Shown piece after piece: positions 8,678 to 17,510 of a stretch of DNA of 58,619 nt. The stretch is taken from contig CAZCOA010000012.1 in the NCBI GenBank assembly GCA_964500225.1, positions 1 through 58,619 of the forward strand. Reading direction: 5' to 3'. The notes beneath the pieces were generated by a model, which was not told where the DNA came from, made no database searches, and saw only the letters and a list, made by a program, of their open reading frames with translations. The DNA comes from JAAYDY01 sp964500225. GTDB lineage: Bacteria > Planctomycetota > Phycisphaerae > FEN-1346 > JAACEH01. Made by a program: the position numbers and the translations under genes. The stretch's first letter is position 1. The number at the start of each line of letters is the position of its first letter.

Positions 8678-9469
8678 TTGAACAGGACGACCATACGGCT
8701 CGTAGTGACCGCGCTGGTTGGCAGTCTTGCCGCTACTGCCGGCTGCTCCCACCAGCCGCTCAGCCCCGAGGGCGAACGCCTGTTCCGCGCAGGCCACCAA
8801 GACTACCAGGCCGCCCGCTACACCCAGGCCGACCAGAACTTCACCCAGGTAATCGACCGGAACCCGCAGAGCTGGGCCTTGTCCGAGGTCTATTATTTCC
8901 GCGGTCTGACACGACTGTGCCTAAACCGTCGCGATGACGCCAAGAGCGACTTCGCCCGGGGCGCGTCACGCAAAGGACGCCACATCGCCCAGGTTTACTG
9001 TGCCGTCGCCCTGGCCAACATCGAGCACGAAGACGGCAACGATGCCCGCGCCGTTCACCTCTACCAGCAGATCCTCCGCCAGAACAGCCTCGACGACGTG
9101 CCCGTGGACGCTATTCTCTATCGCCTCGGGGTCAGCCAGCAGCGGCTCGGCCGCTGGAACGACGCCGACGAGACCTTCGCCCGGCTGATCGACAAATACC
9201 CCGACTCCACCTTGCGCGATGCCGCCCGGCGACGGTTCCAGGCGGCGTTTTTCACCGTCCAAGTAGGGGCCTTTGTGGACCGCCGATCCGCCGACGCCGC
9301 TGCCGCCAAGTTGACTCAGGCCAAATGGCCTGTTCGTGTTGCCGTAGCCGCCGAGAAGGGTAAAACCCTTTATAAGGTCAACGTCGGCCGATACCAGACC
9401 TACGCCCAGGCGGCAGCTGCCGCCGCCACGCTCCGCCAGCAAGGCTACAGTGTTATGATTGTTCCCTGA
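8678..9469 (+). CDS. Lipoprotein with TPR repeats and C-terminal SPOR domain
   Basis: Predicted exported lipoprotein of 263 residues. After a basic start (NRTTIRL) comes a short hydrophobic stretch ending in a lipobox-like TAGC, then TPR-type helices (about 30-175, for example LSEVYYFRGLTRLCLNRRDD and AILYRLGVSQQRLGRWNDAD). A SPOR domain (about 190-263) begins FFTVQVGAFVDRRSAD and ends LRQQGYSVMIVP. SPOR domains bind peptidoglycan stripped of stem peptides, often at division septa. The TTG at 8678 is preferred to the TTG at 8645 because GGGGG lies 6 nt upstream and it gives a proper signal peptide. A YbgF/YfiO-like envelope role is plausible but unproven. Confidence 0.8.
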   Translation: MNRTTIRLVVTALVGSLAATAGCSHQPLSPEGERLFRAGHQDYQAARYTQADQNFTQVIDRNPQSWALSEVYYFRGLTRLCLNRRDDAKSDFARGASRKGRHIAQVYCAVALANIEHEDGNDARAVHLYQQILRQNSLDDVPVDAILYRLGVSQQRLGRWNDADETFARLIDKYPDSTLRDAARRRFQAAFFTVQVGAFVDRRSADAAAAKLTQAKWPVRVAVAAEKGKTLYKVNVGRYQTYAQAAAAAATLRQQGYSVMIVP

Positions 9470-9708
9470 CCGCATCTCCTTGCCGCCGTTGGAGTTTCCC
9501 GCTGCCGCCGACCTCCCGCCGTCCTGCCTTTTCCGCTATTGCTCAAGCCGGATGCACCGGCCTCCCGATTTCTAATGCTGTTAGGATGTTTCTCCGAAGG
9601 CACGGAAGACTCGTCCGCTTGGGCGGCACGCGGATCCGGAGCCGCCGTTCGTGCTTGTCACCATGGCGGGGTGACGGCATGGCGTCAATATGCTGTGAAG
9701 GAGTGCCC

Positions 9709-11427
9709 ATGCAGCTCGTTCGAATTCTGGGGCGGAGCCTCATCGACTGCTTCTGCCGCTACGTGGCCCCGATGATCTTTCCTGGGGGCGACCACTGGCC
9801 CGACGACCGTCACACCGACCCATCCATCCTGGCCGCCTACCGCCGGGCCCTGGAGGCCATCGATGCCGCCGACCTGGTCGAGGCCGGACGACTGCTGGAC
9901 GCCGTGCTGCGACGCGCACCGCACCTGGTCGCAGCTCGTCTGGGGCTGGCCGCCGTCTTGAGCGATCAGGGCAATACCGCCCGGGCACGGCAACTTCTTG
10001 ACGCTCTCCTTGCGGACAATCTCAACGACGGTCGGCTCTGGTTCTTGTGCGGACAGCTCGCCGAACGACAAGGGCAAATCCAGCGGGCCATCGAATGTTA
10101 CGAAGAAGCCGCGCGGCGGAAGGGTCGCAGCGCCTGTCAAGCCAATGAACGTCTGGCGGCCATCTATATCGTCACCGGCGACCTGCCGCGGGCTCGGGAC
10201 CGGCTCCAGTGGCTGGTCGATGCCCGACCTGAGGAATTCGCCGTCCGCGTCGAATTGGCCGGCGTTCTCCTTCTCCTGGGGCACTACGACGACGCCATCC
10301 GGGCCTACCAGGACGCCATTCTTCTGGAACCCGACAACTGGGAAGCCAGGACCGATCTAGCCTCGCAGCTCGAACAGCAAGGACGATTCGATGAAGCCCT
10401 GACCGAAGTGCTGAAGGTGCTTCAGGCGCGTCCCGATTTCGCCGACATTTATCTGCGGGCAGCCCGCCTGTGCGCGCGTCTGGGCCGCCTTGACGAGGCC
10501 ATCGACCACGCCGACAGGGCTTTGGCCCTCAATCCCAGGTACCTGGAGGCCATCGTTCTTAAGGGGTTGCTTCTGTCCGAGCGGAAACAGGCCGAGGCCG
10601 CCGTGGCCGCGTTCCACCGCGCCATCGAGGTCAACGAGCAATACGTTCTGGCCTATGCCGGACTGGCCCTGGCGCTGGAACAGGCCGGCCGCGAGCAGGA
10701 GGCCGCCGACACCATGGAACTGGCCCGGCGGATCGCCCCCAGTAGTGAACAGATCTACTGCCGTCTGTCGCAAGTCGGCCTGGAGGCGGCACTTCAGCAG
10801 CAGCGGGACCGCCGCGCCGAGGCCAATGTCCCCCAGTGGAACAGGCAGACGCGGTTTGGGAACCTTCTGGGCGATCCTGCACTGTCCGCACCCCAGCAGG
10901 ATGAGTCGCCGGCTGAAGCCGACCATAGCGAACGCATGAAGCAGCAGATTGAGATGCACCGCCGCGCTGTCGAGGAACATCCGAATTACGCCGACCTGCG
11001 GTATTATTTTGGGCTGCTTCTGTCGAGCCTGGGCCGCACGGCCGAGGCAGCCGAACAATATCTTGCCGCGGTGCGGATTAATCCGCACTATGTGGAAGCC
11101 GCAAGTCGTCTGGCGCTTTGCTACTGGCACATGAACCGGCCGGTGGAGGCCCGTGAGGTGCTGGAGCGGGCAAGCCGCCTGGACGCGTCCCACCTCCAGT
11201 CCTATTACCGCTTTGGTCTGGTTTGGGCCGATCAGGGGCTCTGGCCGCTGACGGTTGAGAAACTCCGCCGGCATGAGTCGTCCCTGACCGACGGTACTGC
11301 CCATGCGTCGGTGGTGGCGGCCATGCAGAATCTGGGCGTCTCGGCAGACCGCAATCGGCAATATCTTGCCGGGCTACACCTTGTGGACCATCGGGATCGG
11401 CCGATCTCTCCCGTCTCTCAAGAGTAG
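9709..11427 (+). CDS. Large tetratricopeptide repeat protein
   Basis: 572 residues dominated by TPR motifs from about residue 35 to the end. Recognisable units include AAYRRALEAIDAADLVEAGR, YDDAIRAYQDAILLEPDN, LGRLDEAIDHADRALALNPR and LGRTAEAAEQYLAAVRINPH, with a less repetitive, charged linker near the middle. There is no clear signal peptide or catalytic motif; a hydrophobic N-terminus (CFCRYVAPMIF) is too short to call. ATG 9709 has AAGGAG five nt upstream; the upstream in-frame extension from 9586 is Arg-rich and looks non-coding. Probably a scaffold; function unknown. It follows the TPR/SPOR lipoprotein and precedes two prepilin-like genes in the same direction. Confidence 0.8.
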   Translation: MQLVRILGRSLIDCFCRYVAPMIFPGGDHWPDDRHTDPSILAAYRRALEAIDAADLVEAGRLLDAVLRRAPHLVAARLGLAAVLSDQGNTARARQLLDALLADNLNDGRLWFLCGQLAERQGQIQRAIECYEEAARRKGRSACQANERLAAIYIVTGDLPRARDRLQWLVDARPEEFAVRVELAGVLLLLGHYDDAIRAYQDAILLEPDNWEARTDLASQLEQQGRFDEALTEVLKVLQARPDFADIYLRAARLCARLGRLDEAIDHADRALALNPRYLEAIVLKGLLLSERKQAEAAVAAFHRAIEVNEQYVLAYAGLALALEQAGREQEAADTMELARRIAPSSEQIYCRLSQVGLEAALQQQRDRRAEANVPQWNRQTRFGNLLGDPALSAPQQDESPAEADHSERMKQQIEMHRRAVEEHPNYADLRYYFGLLLSSLGRTAEAAEQYLAAVRINPHYVEAASRLALCYWHMNRPVEAREVLERASRLDASHLQSYYRFGLVWADQGLWPLTVEKLRRHESSLTDGTAHASVVAAMQNLGVSADRNRQYLAGLHLVDHRDRPISPVSQE

Positions 11428-11871
11428 TCAAGACCAGGACGCCAAGCCGCGTAGCGGCGGTGGACACCTGGGAATCAGGCCAATTCCTCGGTCCGTCGTC
11501 GTGTCTTCGTCTCTGGGGGGCATCAGATTCTCTCCGCGGCCAGACGCCGGATCGTCGTAGTAGTGGCCAATGCGGACCCCATCCATCGCGGCAGTCGCGC
11601 TACGGCCGTCAAGGCCGAGCGGGCTGGCCGGATGGGCTTGCGGGCGCCTCCCAAACCCCTTGTTCGTGGGCCGGTGCTCCATGGGGGGGGCCTCGTGGCG
11701 AGCGCAAGGGCATGTCAGCCACGGGCTTCGATACATGGGAAAGCACTGGAATTTCGTCGCGCAGACGGCTATAGTTCACTATGAAGGGGCCAGGGGGGCT
11801 ATGGTTCTGCCGTGGTGTATTGGGCGGAGCGACATGGACAGAGGCGTCAGGTCTCAGTGGAGCTATCTACA
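11428..11871. other. Intergenic region upstream of prepilin pair
   Basis: A 444-bp gap. Short frames on both strands show no recognisable product. A -10-like TATAGT at 11770-11775 lies about 100 nt before the first prepilin gene but has only a weak -35 (TGGAAT at 11747-11752). I see no convincing terminator for the TPR gene. Confidence 0.4.
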
Positions 11872-12717
11872 ATGAACACCACACGGCATGTTGTTGCACG
11901 GAGCTCGGCGCATCGCAGGGCGGCGTTTACGCTCGTCGAGCTGCTGATTGTCATCATGATCATCGCCATCCTGATGACCCTTATCGGCGCGGTGGCGCCG
12001 GCGATTCAGGATCGCATCGATCAGACCAAGTGCCAGAAGAACCTCAAGACGATTCACCAGGTCCTGATGGCCTACAGCGAGCGCAACGACGGGTGGTTTC
12101 CGCTCTTCAGCGGCAGCGGCCTGTCGATTCAGCACGCCTACAACTGGCCGGGGGATGCCTCACGGCCGCGACAGGCGCTCTGGGAAGCCATGAGCGACGT
12201 TGCCCAATTGAAAGAGTTGGGCGGTTCGGCCGAGGTCTTCTTCTGCCCCCTGCACCCCGAGTACGGCAACTACGAGAACTGGGCTTTCAACTCGTGGAAC
12301 GAGCCGCACGCCGAGCACAACAGTTGGAGCAACTACGACTACTACGAGACGAACATGGGGTACTACACGACGATCAACAAATCCATCTACGCCACGAGCA
12401 ACCGGCTGACCGACGGGCGCATCATTCTCCGCAAGGCCCAGGGCGGCAGCGACGATATGCCGATTTTCGCCGATATTCTGAGGTATAGTCCGAACTGGGG
12501 AGTATATGGGTGGTATCACGGCGGCGACAGCGACGACGTGAAAGAACGGGCTTTTAAGGGCGGCGGGAATACCCTGTTCTTCGGCGGTCACGTGGTCTGG
12601 GCCGAGTGGGCCGCGCTGGACGAGCAGGCGAGCCGCAACGAGTACGGTTGCGGCGCCATAGACAACAGCACCAACTCGTATTACTTCTGGCTCGGCTACG
12701 ACTTGTCGCAGAAGTAG
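11872..12717 (+). CDS. Type IV pilin / type II secretion prepilin-like protein
   Basis: 281 residues. After a short basic leader the N-terminus has the prepilin peptidase signal RRAAFTLVELLIVIMIIAIL, with cleavage expected before Phe and Glu at position +5 of the mature protein; the hydrophobic helix continues to about residue 42. The globular part is rich in Tyr, Trp and Asn and ends with GGGNTLFFGGHVVWAEW, the C-terminal Gly-Gly-His signature of the large prepilin families of Planctomycetota. ATG 11872 has GGAG 9 nt upstream. A paralogue follows after 99 bp. No pilus or type II secretion ATPase is in the window, so its machine is encoded elsewhere. Confidence 0.87.
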   Translation: MNTTRHVVARSSAHRRAAFTLVELLIVIMIIAILMTLIGAVAPAIQDRIDQTKCQKNLKTIHQVLMAYSERNDGWFPLFSGSGLSIQHAYNWPGDASRPRQALWEAMSDVAQLKELGGSAEVFFCPLHPEYGNYENWAFNSWNEPHAEHNSWSNYDYYETNMGYYTTINKSIYATSNRLTDGRIILRKAQGGSDDMPIFADILRYSPNWGVYGWYHGGDSDDVKERAFKGGGNTLFFGGHVVWAEWAALDEQASRNEYGCGAIDNSTNSYYFWLGYDLSQK

Positions 12718-12816
12718 GCAGCCGGGCCGGCGGCGACCGGTCGGTCGAGAGGGTTCGCGAGAGTGCGACGAAGACTGTTGAAATCCAATACTGCGTTGTG
12801 CAGAGGGAGGCTCGCC

Positions 12817-13686
12817 ATGATCAGTGACCAGGGATTCCGATGCGGCACGGCGACCAAGCGGCGAGGGGCTTTCACCGTTATCGAGTTGCTCATCGTCGTG
12901 ACGATCATCATCATCCTGGCGGTGATGCTGGTGGCCACGTGGCCGATGGTCAGGGAGCGGATAGTGGAATTGCACTGCCGGACGAACCTGTCGAAGTGCC
13001 ACAAGGTCATGTGCGAGTACGGGGCGAACAACAACGGCTTCCTGCCGCCAGTGACCGGATCGGGCAGCAACGGGTGGAACAACTTTACCAAGGGCGGCAG
13101 TGGATCGATGAACTACGTCGTCATGGAATTGAAGGACTATGGGGCCAGCGCGGATATCTTCATGTGTCCGGCCTGGCCGTCCTATGATGACGAGAATAGT
13201 TCGACCCGCAGGCAGTGGGCGAATCCGACTGGCAACGTCTATGTGTCTGGCTACTCTCTGTTCATCGGCTTCTGGCCATGGAACCGCAGCAACACCGACG
13301 TCAACTCCGCTTGCGAGCAATGGTATGCGTGGCTCATAGCCAACGCCCGCAAGAAGGCCCTGCGCATCGATTCTCCGGGAAATCCGCCTATCATGGCCGA
13401 CGAGATGAACTACGACACGAGCCGGGGGTGGCAGGGGTTCTATCACTTTCGCAATCGGGAAAATTACGTCAACCCATTGAATTCGTCCTTTGTGTCGCAG
13501 CCTGGCGGCGGCGGTCACACGCTATTTCTGAGCGGGGCGGTGGACTGGTTCACCTGGGAGGAGCTCAAGGCCGAGGCAGAGGCTACGGACCATACGCCGC
13601 AGATTCCATTCTACCCGTATGACGGTTTCTCTCGCAAGGGGTTCGCGGGCTGGAAACCGCGCGACGACCAGATGACGACTGAGTGA
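12817..13686 (+). CDS. Type IV pilin / type II secretion prepilin-like protein (second copy)
   Basis: 289 residues with the same plan as the preceding gene: prepilin signal RRGAFTVIELLIVVTIIIIL, a conserved Cys-containing helix end (CRTNLSKCHKVMCEYGANNN), and a C-terminal GGGGHTLFLSGAVDWFTWEE, a variant of the Gly-Gly-His motif in which the usual Gly-His is Ser-Gly. GGGAGG lies 6 nt before ATG 12817, a strong ribosome binding site. Probably a minor pseudopilin or surface fibre subunit. Paralogous to the upstream gene but diverged well beyond recent duplication. Confidence 0.86.
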   Translation: MISDQGFRCGTATKRRGAFTVIELLIVVTIIIILAVMLVATWPMVRERIVELHCRTNLSKCHKVMCEYGANNNGFLPPVTGSGSNGWNNFTKGGSGSMNYVVMELKDYGASADIFMCPAWPSYDDENSSTRRQWANPTGNVYVSGYSLFIGFWPWNRSNTDVNSACEQWYAWLIANARKKALRIDSPGNPPIMADEMNYDTSRGWQGFYHFRNRENYVNPLNSSFVSQPGGGGHTLFLSGAVDWFTWEELKAEAEATDHTPQIPFYPYDGFSRKGFAGWKPRDDQMTTE

Positions 13687-13722
13687 CGAGGACTCCAGGC
13701 CAATCCCTTTTCCGCGATGCTA

Positions 13723-13751
13723 TTGACAAGCGTCGCGTCCCACAGTACAAG
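13723..13751 (+). promoter_or_regulatory. Candidate sigma-70 promoter of GH94 gene
   Basis: TTGACA (perfect) at 13723-13728, a 17-nt spacer, then TACAAG (4 of 6) at 13746-13751. It predicts a leader of about 90 nt before the phosphorylase ATG at 13851. Confidence 0.5.
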
Positions 13752-13850
13752 GATCTCTTCGCAAGACGGTGCAGCACGTGATGCGGCTCGGGTACGCGCT
13801 GACGGACGGGGCGCATTCTCTGGCAGATACGGCTAATCAGGAGAGACTCA

Positions 13851-16148
13851 ATGGGTAAGTACGGCCATTACAGCGAGGACGGGCTCGAATATGTCATCAC
13901 GACGCCGCACACGCCTCGCGACTGGTTCAATTTCTTCTGGAATCCGACGTACCTGGCCTGCGCCGGGCAGAGCATGAACGGTTGTTCGCTCTACCAGGAC
14001 GAGGCCGGCGTCGTGACGAACCTGTTCGGCAAGCAGGATATGCGCGAAGACCCGCGGTGGATCTACATCCGCGACAACGACACGGGCGAGTTCTGGAGCG
14101 CGGGCTTCCTGCCGTGCTTCACCAAGCACGACGAGTTCGAGTGTCGCCACGGGCTGGGCTACACGGTCCTCACTACCCTGAAGAACGGCATCCGCGTCCA
14201 GTTCCAGCTATTCGTGCCGCGCAAGTACATGGGCGAATGCTGGTCGGTTACGGTCACCAACGAATCGAAGAAGCAGCGGAACATCTCGCTGTTTGCCGTG
14301 GCGAACATCATGCTCGACGGCGTGAACATGCCGTACGGCTACGTCGGCGGCCTGGACGCCTACTACGTGGCGAAGGAGAATTACCTGTTCTTCCGCAACC
14401 GCACGCACACGGTCGTGGACAAGAAGTACCGGGCGTTCATGTACAGCGACGTGAAACTCAGCCGCTGGGACGTATCGAAGGACTACTTCCTGGGCAAGTA
14501 CAAGAACTATGCCCGTCCCGAGCGGATCGAGGAAGGCCGCCTGGGCAACAGTGTGGCCAGCGCCGAGTACCTCGTCGGCGCCTGCCAGCACGACATGAAG
14601 CTGAAGGCCAAGGCCGTCAAGCGCGTGAACTTCGTCCTCGGCGTGGTCCTCGATGAGAAGGAAGCCAGGCAGATGAAGCGGGCCTTCCAGGACTCGCGCA
14701 AGATAGACGCCGAACTGGACGCCATCAAGAAACAGAACGTCAAGCGGCTCGGCGGGCTGAAGCTCTGTACGACCGACGAGGACTTCAACCGGCTGTTCAC
14801 CGTGTGGCTGAAGCATGAGCTGTTCCTGATGGCCGACTGGGCGCGGTTCTATTTCAAGGGCTATCGCGACACGTGCCAGGACTCGGCCGGCATGAGCATC
14901 ATCAACCCGCAGCGGGCCCTGGAGATGCTCAAGAAAGCCCTGCGTAACCAGCGCAGCGACGGTTTCTGCCCGCGGGCCTTCCGCGTCGCGAGCATGGACA
15001 TCGCCGCCGCCGACAAGCACTATGCCGACTCGCCTTCGTGGATCAGCCATGCCACCGACGCCCTGTTGTGCGAGACCGGCGACCTGTCGATCCTCGACCA
15101 GGTGGTCGAGTATTCCGACAAGGGCAAGGGCACCATCTGGGAGCACAACCTGCGGGCCATGGAGTTTCTGTGGAACGACCGCGGGGCGCGAGGCCTGAGC
15201 CTGGTGCACTATGGCGACTGGAACGACCTGATGGACAAGGTCGGCGTCAAGGGCAAGGGCGAGGGCATCTGGATGAGTTTCGCCCTGGCGCGGACGCTGA
15301 AGCTTGTCGGCAAGATCGCCGGCTGGAAGGGCGACAAGGCCCTGGCTGCCAAGTGCGAGAAACGGTATGCCGAGCTGAAGAAGAACATCCTGAAGCACGG
15401 TTGGGACGGCGATCACTTCATCTACTCGATTAACGACGACGGCCTGCGGATCGGTACGTCGAAGGCCAAGGAAGGCAAATACTTCATCAATCCCCAGTCG
15501 TGGGCGATGCTCAGCGGCGTGATCGACGCGAAGACGTACGAGAAGATCGCCCGCAAGATCGAGCCGATCGTGGATACGCCGGTTGGCCCTGTGCACAACT
15601 GGCCGCCGTTTACGAAATACAATCCGGGCATCGGGCAGCTCACGGGCACGCCGCCGGGATTCTTCACCAACGGCAACGTCTATTGCCACGCCGGCGGGTT
15701 CAAGGTGGCTGCCGATTTCGAGGCCGGCCGCGCCGACAAGGCGTTCGATACGTTCATGCGGATTCTGCCCAGCGAGGACAAGTGCGAGCCGTATGCCCAG
15801 CCGAACGGCTATGTCGGCCCGACTGCGCTACGCATGAAGCACCATGTATCGGACGACCCGTGGCGCACCGGCACCGTGGCCTGGAACTTTCTGAACTGTG
15901 TGGACCGGCTGCTGGGCTTCCGCCGGACGCTCGAAGGGTTCCATCTGCGGCCGCTCCTGCCGTCGAACTGGCGCAAAGGCTGCTCGTACGTGCGGCCCTT
16001 CCGCGGCACGGACTTCCACATTACCGTCCTCCGCGGCGCCAACCCCGGCATCACTGTGGATGGCAAGCCGATCGAGGGCGACCTGATCAGGGTGCCCAAG
16101 GGCGGCCTCGGCAAGAAGAAAGTCACGGTCGTCTGCACTATTCGGTAA
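13851..16148 (+). CDS. Glycoside hydrolase family 94 phosphorylase (cellobiose/chitobiose phosphorylase-like)
   Basis: Cytoplasmic inverting phosphorylase that splits a beta-linked disaccharide or oligosaccharide with phosphate to give a sugar 1-phosphate. 765 residues: an N-terminal beta-sandwich with GHYSEDGLEYVITTPHTPRD and WNPTYLACAGQSMNG, then an (alpha/alpha)6 barrel containing YGDWNDLMDKVGVKGKGEG, whose GDWND Asp is the family general acid, and the phosphate-side block GFFTNGNVYCHAGGF. AGGAGA lies 6 nt before the ATG. There is no signal peptide, as expected. Cellobiose, chitobiose, laminaribiose and cyclic-glucan specificities share this fold, so the substrate is open. The gene stands alone between its own promoter and a terminator. 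Confidence 0.9.
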   Translation: MGKYGHYSEDGLEYVITTPHTPRDWFNFFWNPTYLACAGQSMNGCSLYQDEAGVVTNLFGKQDMREDPRWIYIRDNDTGEFWSAGFLPCFTKHDEFECRHGLGYTVLTTLKNGIRVQFQLFVPRKYMGECWSVTVTNESKKQRNISLFAVANIMLDGVNMPYGYVGGLDAYYVAKENYLFFRNRTHTVVDKKYRAFMYSDVKLSRWDVSKDYFLGKYKNYARPERIEEGRLGNSVASAEYLVGACQHDMKLKAKAVKRVNFVLGVVLDEKEARQMKRAFQDSRKIDAELDAIKKQNVKRLGGLKLCTTDEDFNRLFTVWLKHELFLMADWARFYFKGYRDTCQDSAGMSIINPQRALEMLKKALRNQRSDGFCPRAFRVASMDIAAADKHYADSPSWISHATDALLCETGDLSILDQVVEYSDKGKGTIWEHNLRAMEFLWNDRGARGLSLVHYGDWNDLMDKVGVKGKGEGIWMSFALARTLKLVGKIAGWKGDKALAAKCEKRYAELKKNILKHGWDGDHFIYSINDDGLRIGTSKAKEGKYFINPQSWAMLSGVIDAKTYEKIARKIEPIVDTPVGPVHNWPPFTKYNPGIGQLTGTPPGFFTNGNVYCHAGGFKVAADFEAGRADKAFDTFMRILPSEDKCEPYAQPNGYVGPTALRMKHHVSDDPWRTGTVAWNFLNCVDRLLGFRRTLEGFHLRPLLPSNWRKGCSYVRPFRGTDFHITVLRGANPGITVDGKPIEGDLIRVPKGGLGKKKVTVVCTIR

Positions 16149-16180
16149 AGAGGAGTTCGACCCGATCCGGAGCAATACCA

Positions 16181-16230
16181 TCGGGCGGCGGTCACCGGCA
16201 ACGGGACCGCCGCCCGAGTTTGTTGGGTTT
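16181..16230 (+). terminator. Intrinsic terminator after GH94 gene
   Basis: A 13-bp perfect inverted repeat, TCGGGCGGCGGTC at 16181-16193 and GACCGCCGCCCGA at 16205-16217, is followed by a T-rich but interrupted tail (GTTTGTTGGGTTT). It lies 33 nt after the stop. Confidence 0.75.
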
Positions 16231-16331
16231 ATCCGGCCCTATGGGATTTGTCCGGCATGTCCGCCCCAGTCAAGGGAGAGCGACAAGCAACCTCCTTCCC
16301 CCCGTGCAGTGGGAAAGGCGCCCGGCCGGCG

Positions 16332-16376
16332 AAAAAGGGCAGGGACGGCATCCCCCTCCGGAAAGCCGTCCCTGCC
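16332..16376 (-). terminator. Intrinsic terminator for the minus-strand PEP-CTERM pair
   Basis: Read on the minus strand, a perfect 12-bp stem (GGCAGGGACGGC with GCCGTCCCTGCC; arms 16365-16376 and 16338-16349) is followed by CTTTTT (complement of 16332-16337). It lies about 100 nt after the stop at 16479 and faces the GH94 terminator, closing the convergent pair. Confidence 0.85.
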
Positions 16377-16478
16377 GTACTCAGATTCTTGTCGTCGCAC
16401 GCTGTCAGGCTGTGGGCTTATCCCCGCGTCAACCTGGGCGACAAGAAGGCAACGGCGCGCCATCTATGGGTGCGCCGC

Positions 16479-17330
16479 TCAGTGGATTTTACGTCGCCGC
16501 GCGATCATGAGTCCGCCGAGGCCCAGGCCGAGCAGGCCGGCCGTGACCGGTTCGGGAATCTTCCCGACGGAGAGCTCGAACGCCATGTCGCGGTCCACCA
16601 GCAGTACCCACTCTCGGTCGTACATCATCCCCCAGATCATCGCGGGACCGGACTGGACCGCGTTGTTGTCGCTGAGCGGCGCGGCCGTGTGCCAGCCCCA
16701 CTGAATCGGGGTTCCGTCCACGAGGGCCTGAATGCTCAGCCAGTAGGTGACGCCGACCTCCTGCGGGAACACCAGGTCCAATTTCTCGAGGTCCACGTAA
16801 TACTGCCACACGACCTCGTCGCCGACATTGCCGATGATGCCGTCGCCCGTGCGGTCAATGACGCCGTGCATGTTGGTGACCACGGCGGCCATCGGTACGG
16901 TGACCGAGTACAGAACTGCGCCCGGGTGGGCATAGGGCATCGGGGTCGTCATGGGGTCCAGGGCGATGGGCACGTTCGTGTAGAACGTGATGGTGAAGCC
17001 CAGGACGTTCGTCGGCATCACAATGCCGCCGGCCGTGCAACTCGGGTCGGTCCAGAAGTTGGACGTGGGCGTCGAGTAGGGAGCCTGCCAGTAGCTTCCC
17101 CACCAGTGGACGTCGGTGACGGGCCGCGGATCATTGCACACGAAATCGTCGGCCACCCGCGATTCGGACTGTGTGCCCGGGACGAACTTCTCGCTGGAGA
17201 TGTCGAACCCCAGCGCCGACATGTCGGGCAGTTGCGACCATTTAATAATGTCACCGGTTTGTTCGGCCACGGCCACGCACGGCAGGCCGAGCAGAATGGC
17301 TGCTGACATCAGAGACACGAAACGTACCAT
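16479..17330 (-). CDS. PEP-CTERM secreted protein, paralogue type B (copy 1)
   Basis: 283 residues: signal peptide (MVRFVSLMSAAILLGLPCVAVA), a domain of unknown function and a C-terminal sorting signal made of IPEPVTAGLLGLGLGGLM plus the basic end ARRRKIH, the classic exosortase substrate tail. Landmarks shared with three neighbours are VADDFVCNDPRP, HWWGSYWQAPY, GDGIIGNVGDEVVWQY, YWLSIQALV, QWGWHT and DMAFELS. The frame opens at 17486, but ATG 17330 has AAGGGGG at good spacing and starts a proper signal peptide. Lies 180 bp downstream of paralogue A1 and is probably co-transcribed with it. Expected to be exported, processed and retained at the surface; no exosortase is in the window. Confidence 0.87.
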   Translation of the reverse strand: MVRFVSLMSAAILLGLPCVAVAEQTGDIIKWSQLPDMSALGFDISSEKFVPGTQSESRVADDFVCNDPRPVTDVHWWGSYWQAPYSTPTSNFWTDPSCTAGGIVMPTNVLGFTITFYTNVPIALDPMTTPMPYAHPGAVLYSVTVPMAAVVTNMHGVIDRTGDGIIGNVGDEVVWQYYVDLEKLDLVFPQEVGVTYWLSIQALVDGTPIQWGWHTAAPLSDNNAVQSGPAMIWGMMYDREWVLLVDRDMAFELSVGKIPEPVTAGLLGLGLGGLMIARRRKIH

Positions 17331-17510
17331 TGTGCACCCCCTTATCACCAAGTGAGCATTGCCTGCGTCTCGGGCTTCAGCCTGGGGAGCGAAGCCCTCA
17401 ACCTGTATGGAGGACGCTGACCGCTCGATTGTCATCCTCCGCCCCGCGCCGCCGGCCAGGCGGCGGCGCGGCAACCCTGGCGGCACGCCCAGCGCCGCCG
17501 GTTCGCGTCT

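Noticed and set aside
11428..11736. 102-codon minus-strand frame in the gap before the prepilins
   Set aside because: No recognised motif, no ribosome site, and overlapping frames of similar length on the other strand.
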